Assembly (NCBI GenBank): GCA_044340485.1
Contig: JBIITN010000002.1
Location: 42,079-106,078, forward strand
Origin: UBA2093 sp044340485
Lineage (GTDB): Bacteria > Actinomycetota > Acidimicrobiia > Acidimicrobiales > Ilumatobacteraceae
DNA: 64,000 bases
Direction: 5' to 3'
The translations under genes were made by a program, and so were the position numbers. The notes under the pieces were generated by a model that was given only the letters and a program-made list of their open reading frames with translations, made no database searches and was not told the DNA's origin. This document shows, in pieces, positions 40,959 to 50,086 of the stretch. The stretch's first letter is position 1. Every line of letters begins with the position of its first letter.

Positions 40959-42209
40959 ATGCGCAGGTTCATATTGGCGCTGGTTGTTGCACTTATTGGC
41001 ATAGTCGGAAGCGCAGGGCCAGATGCACTCGCAAACGGTGCCCGGTCTGTTGTTGTCGACCTCAACACCTCTCGATCCGTCTCAGTCACCATAAATCGAG
41101 ATGAGGCAAAATCTTTATACGTTCTCATTTGCGCTATCAATGCTTCCGAGTGCACGGTAGCTAATGCTGCGAACTCGCAAAAAGTAGTGCGGTTTGATTG
41201 TTTCTTTAAACGGGGTGTACACATCACACCACATGGCTGTCGCGATTATGACGAGTCGGCCGGTGACCACTTCTATTATCCAGCAAGTGCGGTATCCATT
41301 CCGTGGCGACCGAATGCGCCGCTAAATAACGGGCTACTGCCAGGCGGCGCGTCGTACACGCTTCGCATTTTCGAGTCTGGTACAGGTGAAGTCAACTCCT
41401 TTACTGAGGTCGCTGTCCGAGAAATCTCTTTCCCGAAATACTCCTTTGAGTACGACATAGCACCATCAATTCAGGGAGAGGCCCTAGTGGGGCAAACCCT
41501 TACCATCAATGAACCAAAGTGGACTCCCGTCCCGCAAGACGTTGACATTCGTTGGTATCGATGTAAAAAAGCAATCCCAAAGATTGAAGATATATCGCAA
41601 ATGTCATTTGATGACCGCCCATTTACATGGGCTTATCAGTACACAAGCAATGCCGACTGCGCTCCAATAAATCAGAATGGATCGTTGTCCGACGAACCAC
41701 CTCCAATGTCTGACCTCAGTATTAATGCCGGTGACTCAATTACAACACAAGCCACTGTCGGTTTTACCACCTACAAAATTACTGACTTGGATATCAATAC
41801 TTTCATTACCGTTGCTATCACTGTCGGTGCTGGTGAGCGTGAATATTGGACTGCGTCAACACCAGTAATTGAGAAAAAGACTATGCCAGTAAATCAAGTT
41901 GCACCAACTTCAACATTCACTAAAACAAAGAAGATCAAGAAATTGCAAGTCGGGGCAGCCGTAACTGCCACGACAGGAACATGGAAGTGGGCGAACACCA
42001 CAACTTTCCAGTGGTACAACTGCAGCAAGAAACAACGTTCCACTTCAGAGCTCAATGCGAAACAATGCAAAACGATAAAGCGTGCTTCGAAGGCCACGTA
42101 CAAAACCAAGAAGGCTGACAAAGGACGGTTTCTTGTCGTGCCAGTGACCGCGGCAAATGAACTAGGTTCAACAGTCGTCTATGCGACATCGCTTGGCAAA
42201 ATCAAATGA
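40959..42209 (+). CDS. Secreted protein with bacterial Ig-like repeats
   Basis: A 416-residue exported protein. The signal peptide covers residues 1-25 (ends DALA), followed by a unique domain with three cysteines. Two Ig-like modules of the type found in actinobacterial surface proteins follow: GEALVGQTLTINEPKWTP with WYRC, and VGAAVTATTGTWKW with WYNC. Each has the V-G-x-x-L-T...W-x-x-C signature. There is no cell-wall anchor. GGGGGG lies seven bases before ATG 40959, which outweighs the in-frame upstream start at 40926. The stop overlaps the CoA-transferase start by four bases, unusual for such unrelated products. Confidence 0.8.
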   Translation: MRRFILALVVALIGIVGSAGPDALANGARSVVVDLNTSRSVSVTINRDEAKSLYVLICAINASECTVANAANSQKVVRFDCFFKRGVHITPHGCRDYDESAGDHFYYPASAVSIPWRPNAPLNNGLLPGGASYTLRIFESGTGEVNSFTEVAVREISFPKYSFEYDIAPSIQGEALVGQTLTINEPKWTPVPQDVDIRWYRCKKAIPKIEDISQMSFDDRPFTWAYQYTSNADCAPINQNGSLSDEPPPMSDLSINAGDSITTQATVGFTTYKITDLDINTFITVAITVGAGEREYWTASTPVIEKKTMPVNQVAPTSTFTKTKKIKKLQVGAAVTATTGTWKWANTTTFQWYNCSKKQRSTSELNAKQCKTIKRASKATYKTKKADKGRFLVVPVTAANELGSTVVYATSLGKIK

Positions 42210-43411
42210 CCTCTAAAGGAGCCTTCGACGGTGTTGTTGTAGCCGACTTTGGTCATGTCATCGCCGCGCCGTATGCCGCGCGCATGATGGCCGATCACGG
42301 CGCAGATGTGATCAAGATTGAATCATTCGATGGCGACATGCTGCGCAAAATGGAAGTGCAATATGGCGGTGATTTAAGTAGCACCTTTGCCCAGTACAAC
42401 CTCGGTAAAAAAGCGATCGCAATTAATCTCAAAGATCCACGTGGGAAACAACTGGCACACGACATCATCGCTAAGTCAGATGTTGTTCTTCAAAACTTCA
42501 GTACCGGCACTTTCAACAGACTTGTTGGAACATACGATGAACTGAAAATAATCAACCCAAAAATGATCATGTGCTCGATCTCATCTTTTGGCGCAGAAGG
42601 ACCATACGCAGATCTTCCGGGTTTTGGTTTTGTCGCCGAAGCGTATTCAGGACTCATGAGCTTGGCCGCGGGAGATGATGGCTACCCGTCCTTCTTTGGA
42701 ACGGCTCTTGCCGACATGAACGTTGCAACACATGCATATGCTGCGATCACCACGGCCTTATTTAGACGAGAACGCACTGGTGAAGGAACCCACATCGATA
42801 TGTCATCGTTTGATGCACTTGTTGTACAAATTGACCAAGCGATGGCGATCTCCGCAGTGTCTAATGGTGACAAGGAATTTCCTCCATACAGCAGACGTCA
42901 TGGAGCAACTGTTCCAAACTCCATCGTGCGGACAAAAGACGGTGAGCATGTTGTGTACGGAGCGCCAAGCGACGATTTCTTTCGTCGACTTTGTGAAGCA
43001 ATGAGCCAACCAGATCTCACAAAGGATCCTCGATTTAATTCCAACGCGAGTCGCGTCGCAAATAGAGCCGACCTCTATGAGATTGTCGAAGAGTGGGCGG
43101 CATCTTTTGATACGGCCGATGAACTAGTCGCCGTGTTGCGCGCACAGAACATGGCGTGTGCACGCATTCGCAAATACACAGAAAACCTCGCCGACCCTCA
43201 TCTCATCCAGCGGGGCACTCTCGCGCCGGTGGAAATAGAAGATGGCCACACCGTGTACATGCAAACAACACCGCATCGACTGCAAGATTCCCCCGTTGCC
43301 CCACAGGGTCCTGCTCCCCACATTGGGCAACACACTCGGGAAATACTGCATCAGCTCGGCCGCGCAACAAGCGATATCGACTCGCTATTCGCCAATGGAG
43401 TAGTCCGCTAA
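42206..43411 (+). CDS. Class III CoA-transferase (CaiB/BaiF family)
   Basis: This 401-residue protein starts VVADFGHVIAAPYAARMMADHGADVIKIE, a canonical family III opening. It continues NLGKKAIAINLKDPRGKQL, SISSFGAEGPYADLPGFGFVAEAYSGLM, and TALADMNVATHAYAAI, where the aspartate forms the acyl-CoA anhydride. It moves CoA between carboxylic acids. It precedes an acyl-CoA synthetase by 58 bp, which suggests activation and handling of an organic acid. The acid is not evident. AAAGGAG at the preceding codons overlaps its own start region. Confidence 0.93.
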   Translation: MTSKGAFDGVVVADFGHVIAAPYAARMMADHGADVIKIESFDGDMLRKMEVQYGGDLSSTFAQYNLGKKAIAINLKDPRGKQLAHDIIAKSDVVLQNFSTGTFNRLVGTYDELKIINPKMIMCSISSFGAEGPYADLPGFGFVAEAYSGLMSLAAGDDGYPSFFGTALADMNVATHAYAAITTALFRRERTGEGTHIDMSSFDALVVQIDQAMAISAVSNGDKEFPPYSRRHGATVPNSIVRTKDGEHVVYGAPSDDFFRRLCEAMSQPDLTKDPRFNSNASRVANRADLYEIVEEWAASFDTADELVAVLRAQNMACARIRKYTENLADPHLIQRGTLAPVEIEDGHTVYMQTTPHRLQDSPVAPQGPAPHIGQHTREILHQLGRATSDIDSLFANGVVR

Positions 43412-43469
43412 GTCGCACTACTATTTCTCTCTACACGTTGCGGGAACCGCATCGCAGAGGGGGACCACC

Positions 43470-45005
43470 ATGAAAGTGCCGTTGACTGTCATCGACCACT
43501 TACGTCGCGCCGAGCAGGTGTACGGAAAACGAATCGCATTCGTTGACGAACCTGATCAGCCCGCTGAATCGTGGGGCACCAAGACCTATGCCGAAATGGC
43601 AGACATTGCACGCGCTCAGGCTGCTGGTCTTGACGCACTTGGAATCCCCCAAGGAGCGCGCGTTGCCATGGTCACGCAAAACTCGGCTCGCCTTCTCACC
43701 AGTTTCTTTGGTGTGAGCGGTTCTGGCCGCATTCTCGTGCCTATTAACTTCCGTCTTGTGGCAGAAGAAGTTGCCTACATCGTGGAACACAGTGGTGCAG
43801 ACGTGTTGCTCGTTGACCCAGAGTTGCAGGATTCACTGAAAGACGTCACCGCAAAACATCGTTTCATTATCGGAAAAGAATCTGATGAGCAGTTGTATGT
43901 GTATGGCAAAGAGCCACGTTCATGGGATCCCGATGAAGATGCCACCGCCACAATCAACTACACAAGCGGAACTACTGCTCGACCCAAAGGCGTTCAATTA
44001 ACGCATCGCAATGTGTGGTTGAACTCAGCCACCTTTGGTTGGCATATGGGCGTGAACGATCGCGATGTATACATTCACACTCTCCCCCAGTTTCACTGCA
44101 ATGGATGGGGCATGTTGTATGCAGTCACTGCAATGGGTGGTGAACACATCATCTTGCGCAAAGTAGACGGTGCTGAAATTTTGCGACGAATAGAGAAACA
44201 CGGCGTGACACTTCTGTGTGGCGCACCAGCTGTTATCAACATGGTTCTTGACGCTGCACAAACGTGGCAAGGTGAAATACCAGGTCGTGATCAATTGCGT
44301 TGTGTTGTTGCAGGTGCACCGCCACCAACGCGCACGATCGAACGTGTTGAAACTGAACTTGGTTGGCAGTTCAACCAGTTATACGGACTCACCGAAACAT
44401 CACCGTGTCTCACCATTAACCGTCCCCGTGCAGAGTGGGACTCGATGACGCCATCTGATCGCGCATCACGCCTAAGTGCCGCAGGTGTTCCAGCAATTGG
44501 TGTGCAAACACGCATCGACACACAGGGCGAAGTGCTCGCGCGAAGCAACGTGGTGATGGATGGCTATTGGAATCAGCCAGCAGAAACTGCAAAGGCCATC
44601 GAAGATGGCTGGTTCCACACAGGTGATGGAGGCACCATCGGTGACGACCACTACCTCACTATTTCCGATCGTAAGAAAGACGTGATCATTTCTGGTGGTG
44701 AAAACGTAAGTTCCATTGAAGTGGAAGACGCAATCTTCTCTCATCCCGAAGTATCAGAAGTTGCTGTTATTGGTGTTCCCGACGAGAAGTGGGGTGAACT
44801 TGTGCTTGCACTCGTGGTGAAGAGCGATGGTTCATCGTTGTCTGAAGATGACGTCATCGCATACACCAAAACAAAATTGGCTGGTTATAAGTGCCCGAAG
44901 AAAGTGGAGTTCAGAGACGAGCTCGCTCGCACCAGCACCGGCAAACTTCAGAAGTTCAAATTACGCGCACCGTACTGGGAAGGCAAAGAGCGTCAAGTTA
45001 ACTAG
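43470..45005 (+). CDS. AMP-forming acyl-CoA synthetase
   Basis: A 511-residue ANL-superfamily enzyme. It has the P-loop INYTSGTTARPKG, YGLTETSPC (A5), GWFHTGDGG (A7), the hinge SDRKKDVIISGGENVSS, and the C-terminal catalytic lysine in RTSTGKLQKFKLR. It activates a fatty or other carboxylic acid through an acyl-adenylate. AGAGGGGG precedes the ATG. The preceding CoA transferase suggests a shared catabolic route. The stop lies within a perfect palindrome (44997-45010). Confidence 0.94.
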   Translation: MKVPLTVIDHLRRAEQVYGKRIAFVDEPDQPAESWGTKTYAEMADIARAQAAGLDALGIPQGARVAMVTQNSARLLTSFFGVSGSGRILVPINFRLVAEEVAYIVEHSGADVLLVDPELQDSLKDVTAKHRFIIGKESDEQLYVYGKEPRSWDPDEDATATINYTSGTTARPKGVQLTHRNVWLNSATFGWHMGVNDRDVYIHTLPQFHCNGWGMLYAVTAMGGEHIILRKVDGAEILRRIEKHGVTLLCGAPAVINMVLDAAQTWQGEIPGRDQLRCVVAGAPPPTRTIERVETELGWQFNQLYGLTETSPCLTINRPRAEWDSMTPSDRASRLSAAGVPAIGVQTRIDTQGEVLARSNVVMDGYWNQPAETAKAIEDGWFHTGDGGTIGDDHYLTISDRKKDVIISGGENVSSIEVEDAIFSHPEVSEVAVIGVPDEKWGELVLALVVKSDGSSLSEDDVIAYTKTKLAGYKCPKKVEFRDELARTSTGKLQKFKLRAPYWEGKERQVN

Positions 45006-45036
45006 TTAACGTCACGTAAAAATGCCAACTAGTTGG
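44997..45036. repeat. Paired CTAG-centred palindromes at convergent stops
   Basis: GTTAACTAGTTAAC (44997-45010) and CCAACTAGTTGG (45025-45036) are both perfect palindromes sharing AACTAGTT. The CTAG of the first includes the TAG stop of the synthetase gene, and that of the second the stop of the ATPase gene. No T-tract follows either, so simple terminator function is not obvious. Confidence 0.5.
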
Positions 45037-47419
45037 GGTGATGATCGTCAGCTACTGGGTTTGTCATCAATCTGCGATACCCAAACTCTACAAACACCGC
45101 TCCCACTGCTCCAATGAGTGCTGATTGCCAAAAGAGTTCTGCCGGCACATTGAAGTTGAAGAAGTTTCGCCCTGCGGGTAGTGCAAATGCAAGTACTGCA
45201 AGCGCAATCATCGCACCGACTAAACCTGCCTTCCATAGACGGAAGGGTCGTGCAAGCACAATGAGAATCCAGAAGAACACAATCAACACTGCGATTGTGG
45301 AACCAGAACTCACTGTCCAACACGGTGCATTTTCTGCGGTTAGCTCGGCATCAGTAATACTGCATTCCAGGCCTTCTGGTAGAGGAAAGCGTTGCCGGGC
45401 AAAGAAATCGGCCACCATCACTGCGAGTCCCGCGATAACGCCAGACGGGATGGCGAAACGCAAAATGCGCCGTAAAAATCCAGGAACATAACGGCGCGGA
45501 TTCGGCGCGAGAGCCAAGAAGAACGCGGGGATACCAATGGTCACGGTTGACAACAACGTCATGTGTCGTGGCAACAGTGGGAACTCTTCCATCAAGATTG
45601 CCGTTGCGATAATGGCCACGAGACTCATCGCGTTCTTTGCCACAAACAAGTTCGCCACACGCTCAACGTTGCCAATCACACGGCGGCCCTCTGCCAACAC
45701 CGACGGCAGGTGAGAAAAGCGTCCATCTAAGAGAATCAACTGTGCAACAGCTTTTGTTGCAGGCGCACCATTATCCATTGCAATACCAATATCGGCGCGC
45801 TTCAAAGCCAATGCGTCATTCACTCCATCGCCAGTCATCGCTACTACTTCACCATTTAATTGCAACGCTTGCACAAGGGAACGCTTTTGTTCAGGCGATA
45901 CGCGGCCAAATACCACTGTGTCACGAGCAATATCTCGTAGTTCTTCTGGCATGTCACCGAGTGTTTGTGCATCCACTGGCGTTCCCACATCTAGACCAAC
46001 GCTGCGCGCGATAGCAGCAACAGTTTGTGGGTTATCACCAGAGATGATCTTTATCTTCACACCCTGCTGAGCAAAAAACGCAAGTGTTCCTGCTGCATCA
46101 GAGCGAACGTCTTCACGCAACGTCACAATTGCCGCTGGCTCCAACGGAGTGGGTAATTCCTGTTCACCAAGATCAGCAGATGATCGAGCAAGAAACAATA
46201 CGCGTCGACCGGTGCGTGCCAGTTCCGACACTCTTGTAATTACTGGATGATCGCCTGGTAAGAGCACATCGGGTGCACCAAGCACCCACGAACCATGACC
46301 AGCAAACTGCGATGCGCTCCACTTACGAGCTGAATTGAAAGGAATCGCAGCGACAACTTCCCAATCACATGCGGGCATCGCCCGACCAACAGTTGCAAGT
46401 GTGCTGTTTGCAGTGGGATCATTTGCGAGCGCGCCAAGAGCGTTGCGAACTTCTTGTTCATCAAGACCACTTAACACTTCAAGGCCTTCAAACTCAATAG
46501 CGCCGGTGGTAATTGTTCCGGTCTTGTCGAGACACACAACACTGACACGCGCGAGTCCTTCCACTGCGGGAAGTTCTTGCACCAACACTTGTTGACGTGT
46601 TAACTGAACCGCCGCTAACAAAAATGCAAGGGTTGTTAGTAGTACTAAACCTTCCGGTACCAGTCCCACTAACCCGGCAGCAGAACGAATAACTGCGTCT
46701 TCCCAACTATCGGAATCACTCACATTGAATTGCGTCCACAATTGAAGCGGTACCGCAAAAACAATCACCCACGTGATGTATTTGAGCAAGATATTGACAG
46801 AGACCTGAATTTCCGACTTTGTCTTGCTGAATACTTTCGCTTCTGCTGCGATACGGTGTGCGTATGCCGCAGCGCCAACGGATTCGGCAACGAACAACCC
46901 CGAACCTGCAGTGACAACCGTTCCCGACATCAATGCGTCGCCAACATGTTTCAACACCGCATCAGATTCACCGGTGAGATTGGCTTCATTCACTTCAAGC
47001 CCGTCACTATCAAGTACCGAGCCATCAGCAGGCACCTGATCACCAGACTTCAATTCAATGAGATCGTCAAGAACAACATCTTTTGTTGCCACATCAACGG
47101 CAACACCGTCGCGGATTACTCGAGTCGTGGGTGCGTGTAACAACGCAAGTTGATCAAGTTTGCGCTTTGCCAAGTACTCCTGAATAATTCCGACCAAAGA
47201 GTTAATAATGAGCGGAAACCCGAACAATGCGTCCGCCACAGACCCGGTACTCAGCACTACCACAAACAGAGCACCAAGGATTGCGTTAAACCTTGTGAAT
47301 ACGTTTGTGCGGATAATGTGCCACAGTGGCCGCGAACTGGAGTCGTCTACCGCATTCGTCAGTCCTTTTTCGACACGTTCCGCCACTTCAACAGAGGTCA
47401 GTCCAGTAGGGCTCGACAC
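45029..47419 (-). CDS. Cation-transporting P-type ATPase, CtpE-like
   Basis: A 796-residue P-type ATPase. The actuator TGESDAV, phosphorylation motif CLDKTGTITTG, hinge GDGVNDALALKRADIGIAM and membrane segments before, between and after are all present. There is no heavy-metal CPC motif or N-terminal metal domain. Length and layout resemble mycobacterial CtpE, linked to calcium uptake, more than copper or potassium pumps; the ion remains an inference. GTG start with TAGCGT (47426-47431) six bases upstream. It is divergent from the MarR gene. Confidence 0.9.
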   Translation of the reverse strand: MSSPTGLTSVEVAERVEKGLTNAVDDSSSRPLWHIIRTNVFTRFNAILGALFVVVLSTGSVADALFGFPLIINSLVGIIQEYLAKRKLDQLALLHAPTTRVIRDGVAVDVATKDVVLDDLIELKSGDQVPADGSVLDSDGLEVNEANLTGESDAVLKHVGDALMSGTVVTAGSGLFVAESVGAAAYAHRIAAEAKVFSKTKSEIQVSVNILLKYITWVIVFAVPLQLWTQFNVSDSDSWEDAVIRSAAGLVGLVPEGLVLLTTLAFLLAAVQLTRQQVLVQELPAVEGLARVSVVCLDKTGTITTGAIEFEGLEVLSGLDEQEVRNALGALANDPTANSTLATVGRAMPACDWEVVAAIPFNSARKWSASQFAGHGSWVLGAPDVLLPGDHPVITRVSELARTGRRVLFLARSSADLGEQELPTPLEPAAIVTLREDVRSDAAGTLAFFAQQGVKIKIISGDNPQTVAAIARSVGLDVGTPVDAQTLGDMPEELRDIARDTVVFGRVSPEQKRSLVQALQLNGEVVAMTGDGVNDALALKRADIGIAMDNGAPATKAVAQLILLDGRFSHLPSVLAEGRRVIGNVERVANLFVAKNAMSLVAIIATAILMEEFPLLPRHMTLLSTVTIGIPAFFLALAPNPRRYVPGFLRRILRFAIPSGVIAGLAVMVADFFARQRFPLPEGLECSITDAELTAENAPCWTVSSGSTIAVLIVFFWILIVLARPFRLWKAGLVGAMIALAVLAFALPAGRNFFNFNVPAELFWQSALIGAVGAVFVEFGYRRLMTNPVADDHHPN

Positions 47420-47425
47420 GATTAG

Positions 47426-47492
47426 ACGCTACTCGTTACCCACTCAAAGCACCAGCCCGCCTGTGTCACAGCATCAAATGACGCACTACTGT
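47426..47492. promoter_or_regulatory. Divergent leaderless promoters, P-type ATPase / MarR
   Basis: Minus-strand TAGCGT (47426-47431) is six bases from GTG 47419. Plus-strand TACTGT (47487-47492) is seven bases from ATG 47500. The 80-bp spacer may be where the MarR protein acts, though no clear palindrome is seen. Confidence 0.4.
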
Positions 47493-47499
47493 AGGACTC

Positions 47500-48042
47500 A
47501 TGTTTTCGCACATCAGCCACCCCAAAACTCCGACCGAAGTCGAGTTGGATCGCATGTTGCGGATGGGTCGCGCATGGCGTGAGATCCGACGTGGCTCTGC
47601 TGCTGGAGCTCTGCGCGACCGTGTGTTTGGCAACGATGAAAGCGCGCTTGACCCCGGTCAGGTCGACACTCTCGACTTGCTTGCTGCGAAAGAATGCTGG
47701 CGTATGGGTGACTTAGCAGACGCACTCCATATTGATCCGAGTACCGCGACGCGTGCCGTGCAACGACTCATCGCATCGGGCCTTGCTAGCAAAGTGACAC
47801 AAGAAGGTGACGGACGTGTCGTGCATGTCGCCCTCACCGAAATCGGTCGTCAAACTGCGAACTACTATACAGAACGTCGCGTTGAAACAATTCGTGACTT
47901 ACTTGCAAATTTCTCGAACTCTGAACAAATCGCATTTCTTGAATTCTTGGAGCGATACATCCACAACATGTCGGAAATGACGCAGATCCCGATCGTGGAG
48001 ATCGAACAAGAAACACAAGAAGCATCTTCCGTGCAGCAGTAA
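47500..48042 (+). CDS. MarR-family transcriptional regulator
   Basis: A 180-residue regulator with a winged helix: VDTLDLLAAKECWRMGDLADAL, recognition helix DPSTATRAVQRLIASGLA, wing EGDGRVVHVALTEIGRQ. Long dimerisation helices surround it. No redox cysteine pair is apparent in the sensor part. It lies divergent to the P-type ATPase gene and 18 bp before the sigma factor gene, so it may control either. The ligand is unknown. Confidence 0.88.
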   Translation: MFSHISHPKTPTEVELDRMLRMGRAWREIRRGSAAGALRDRVFGNDESALDPGQVDTLDLLAAKECWRMGDLADALHIDPSTATRAVQRLIASGLASKVTQEGDGRVVHVALTEIGRQTANYYTERRVETIRDLLANFSNSEQIAFLEFLERYIHNMSEMTQIPIVEIEQETQEASSVQQ

Positions 48043-48060
48043 CGCAGTCGACGACCAGTT

Positions 48061-48627
48061 ATGGCTGACCAGAAAACTTTTGCCGACGACGCGATGCAAT
48101 ATGCACCGCAGTTGTTTTCTGGTGCACTTCGCCTCACTCGCAATCGCGCAGACGCCGAAGATCTCGTGCAAGAGACATACATGAAGGCGTGGCGCTCTTT
48201 TGATTCGTATCAAGAGGGCACCAACTTACGCGCGTGGATGTTTCGCATCATGACGAACTCCTACATCAATCGCTATCACCAGCAACAACGACGTCCACAA
48301 GAAACCGACCTCGGCGAACTTGAAGATCTCTATCTATATAGAAGGATCGCCTCGTTTGATCAGTCCCAGCTCAGCGCCTCGGCCGAGGACCAAATGATGT
48401 CGCTCTTCACCGACGATGAGGTGAAAAAGGCGATCGAAGAACTACCCGAAGCCTTCCGAATCCCGGTGCTGTTGTCCGATGTCGAAGAATTCTCATACAA
48501 GGAAATCGCTGAAATGTTGGACATACCCATCGGTACGGTCATGTCTCGGCTCCACCGGGGAAGAAAACTCATGCAGAAGTTGTTGTACGACTACGCCGTC
48601 CAACGAGGAATCGTGAAAGCGGTCTAG
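48061..48627 (+). CDS. sigR: ECF sigma factor, SigR/SigH type
   Basis: A 188-residue ECF sigma factor: region 2 in RLTRNRADAEDLVQETYMKAWRSF and NLRAWMFRIMTNSYINRYH, region 4 in FSYKEIAEMLDIPIGTVMSRLHRGRKLMQ. The RRPQETDLGELEDLYLY linker matches the SigR/SigH (thiol-stress) group. The next gene encodes a zinc anti-sigma protein of RsrA type, which supports the assignment. In this group the sigma factor recognises GGAAT-N18-GTT; such a sequence lies before the fasciclin gene in this window (58017-58042). Confidence 0.9.
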   Translation: MADQKTFADDAMQYAPQLFSGALRLTRNRADAEDLVQETYMKAWRSFDSYQEGTNLRAWMFRIMTNSYINRYHQQQRRPQETDLGELEDLYLYRRIASFDQSQLSASAEDQMMSLFTDDEVKKAIEELPEAFRIPVLLSDVEEFSYKEIAEMLDIPIGTVMSRLHRGRKLMQKLLYDYAVQRGIVKAV

Positions 48628-48699
48628 CCCAGCCCACACCATCATGTCGTAACCGTCCAAACGGTTTCTTAGTTTCACACCGGGGATACATCACACAAC

Positions 48700-48939
48700 A
48701 TGTCAAATTGTGACGAAACACTTGAAGAATTGCATCGCTTCTTAGACCGCGAACTGCCGCCAGAGATGGTCGACAACATCATGGGTCACCTTGGTGAGTG
48801 CACGGACTGTCAGCAGGCCTATGAATTTCACGCCGAACTGCGCACGGTCATTGCGAACAAAGCACGCAACGACGAAATGCCAGCGGGCCTAATGGACAAA
48901 ATCAAAGCCTGTTTCGGCGACGAACTTCTCGCCGAATAG
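48700..48939 (+). CDS. rsrA: Zinc-binding anti-sigma factor, RsrA-like
   Basis: A 79-residue protein with the ZAS motif H-x3-C-x2-C (His30, Cys34, Cys37 in HLGECTDC), an N-terminal Cys4 and one more cysteine near the C-terminus (KIKACF). RsrA uses these as a zinc/disulfide switch: oxidation releases SigR. It is shorter than Streptomyces RsrA. Located 72 bp after the sigma gene, same strand. Thiol control is inferred from family knowledge. Confidence 0.88.
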   Translation: MSNCDETLEELHRFLDRELPPEMVDNIMGHLGECTDCQQAYEFHAELRTVIANKARNDEMPAGLMDKIKACFGDELLAE

Positions 48940-48993
48940 CCAGTTCCTGTGCGGGTCACATGGGCGAGATAGTTCCCGTGGCAACCCGCTGGC

Positions 48994-48999
48994 TAGTAT
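48994..48999 (+). promoter_or_regulatory. Candidate leaderless -10 (TAGTAT) for small membrane protein gene
   Basis: TAGTAT ends seven bases before ATG 49007. Confidence 0.35.
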
Positions 49000-49006
49000 T
49001 GGTTCC

Positions 49007-49168
49007 ATGATTGCTGCATACCCCTGGCACTACTGGCTCGCAATTGTGTTGCTTCTTGCCGGAGTTTTGGCAACTCTGCAAGTGATCGTTGGGTATGTCA
49101 TCAAAGTGACCGCAACGCGCTACCCCAACCGTCGTCAGCGCAAAGCGCAACAGCAACACAAGGCCTAG
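49007..49168 (+). CDS. 53-residue single-span membrane protein
   Basis: The ATG at 49007 opens a 53-codon frame. It has an aromatic start (AAYPWHYW), one hydrophobic helix (LAIVLLLAGVLATLQVIVGYVI, residues 11-32) and a strongly basic tail (RYPNRRQRKAQQQHK). The order out-helix-basic tail predicts the C-terminus inside. TAGTAT seven bases upstream suggests an independent leaderless transcript. It lies between rsrA and tilS. I recognise no family. Real coding is supported by the typical codon use, promoter-like sequence and membrane topology. Confidence 0.65.
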   Translation: MIAAYPWHYWLAIVLLLAGVLATLQVIVGYVIKVTATRYPNRRQRKAQQQHKA

Positions 49169-49178
49169 AGCTCTGTCT

Positions 49179-50042
49179 TTGCCGCTTGTAGACCGGCTTC
49201 TTTCTCTTTGTAACTTTCCTGAACCGGGCACTGCCGTTTCGTGTGCCGTCTCTGGTGGTGCCGACTCCATGGCACTCATGATCCTTGCCCACGCGCGCGG
49301 ATTACGAGTCACCGCCGTTCATGTTGATCATCAAATTCGCAGTACGTCACACCGTGATGTGGAAGTGATCACTCCCGTTGCACAGCAATTGTCGATTCCG
49401 TTGGTCACACACGTTGTTGCGGTGGAACCAGGCCCCAACCTCGAAGCTCGCGCACGCGAGGCGCGTTATGAAGCGCTACCGATCGATGTGATGACCGGAC
49501 ATACCGCTGATGATCAAGCAGAGACAGTTCTTATCAATTTGTTACGAAGTGCTGCGTCACAAGGCCTTGGTGCCATGCGCCCAGATAATCGTCGACCACT
49601 TCTTGCATTGCGTAAATCAGACACACACCAATTGTGTATCGAGATGAACATCACCCCAGTTGACGATGAAACAAACACAGACCCAGCATTTGTGCGCAAT
49701 CGCGTGCGACACGAATTACTGCCGCTCATGAATGACATCGCTCATCGAGACCTTGTGCCCATGCTCACTCGCACAGCCGACATCGTGCGCGCAGATAATG
49801 ACTTGCTCGACGAACTTGCTGCTGCAATTGATCCCACCGATGCAATTGCGTTGTCGCGTGCTCCACTTCCACTTGCTCGACGTGCAATTCGCCAGTGGTT
49901 GGCAAAGCCGTATCCCCCTGACCTCGCAACCGTGGAACGGGTGCTCGCTGTGGCACGAGGAGATGCTCTTGCCTGCGATATTGGACAAAATAGGGAAATT
50001 CGTCGTAGCAAACAGCGACTGACCCTGCGTCATCTCGGGTAG
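49179..50042 (+). CDS. tilS: tRNA(Ile)-lysidine synthase
   Basis: This 287-residue N-type PP-loop ATPase has SGGADS in SCAVSGGADSMAL, then VTAVHVDHQIRS, TGHTADDQAETVL and RNRVRHELLPLM. It modifies the wobble C of tRNA-Ile(CAU) to lysidine so that AUA is read as isoleucine. It lacks the long C-terminal domain of E. coli TilS. The start appears to be TTG 49179; no other start precedes the PP-loop at normal distance. It begins 10 bp after the small membrane-protein gene. Confidence 0.92.
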   Translation: MPLVDRLLSLCNFPEPGTAVSCAVSGGADSMALMILAHARGLRVTAVHVDHQIRSTSHRDVEVITPVAQQLSIPLVTHVVAVEPGPNLEARAREARYEALPIDVMTGHTADDQAETVLINLLRSAASQGLGAMRPDNRRPLLALRKSDTHQLCIEMNITPVDDETNTDPAFVRNRVRHELLPLMNDIAHRDLVPMLTRTADIVRADNDLLDELAAAIDPTDAIALSRAPLPLARRAIRQWLAKPYPPDLATVERVLAVARGDALACDIGQNREIRRSKQRLTLRHLG

Positions 50043-50086
50043 ATTTACAACGGTTTTTCGACAGACACCCCAGGAAGAGGACACAA

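Noticed and set aside
43439..43451. Small hairpin TGCGG-GAA-CCGCA before the acyl-CoA synthetase gene
   Set aside because: Only five bp, no T-tract. Likely chance or a minor leader structure.
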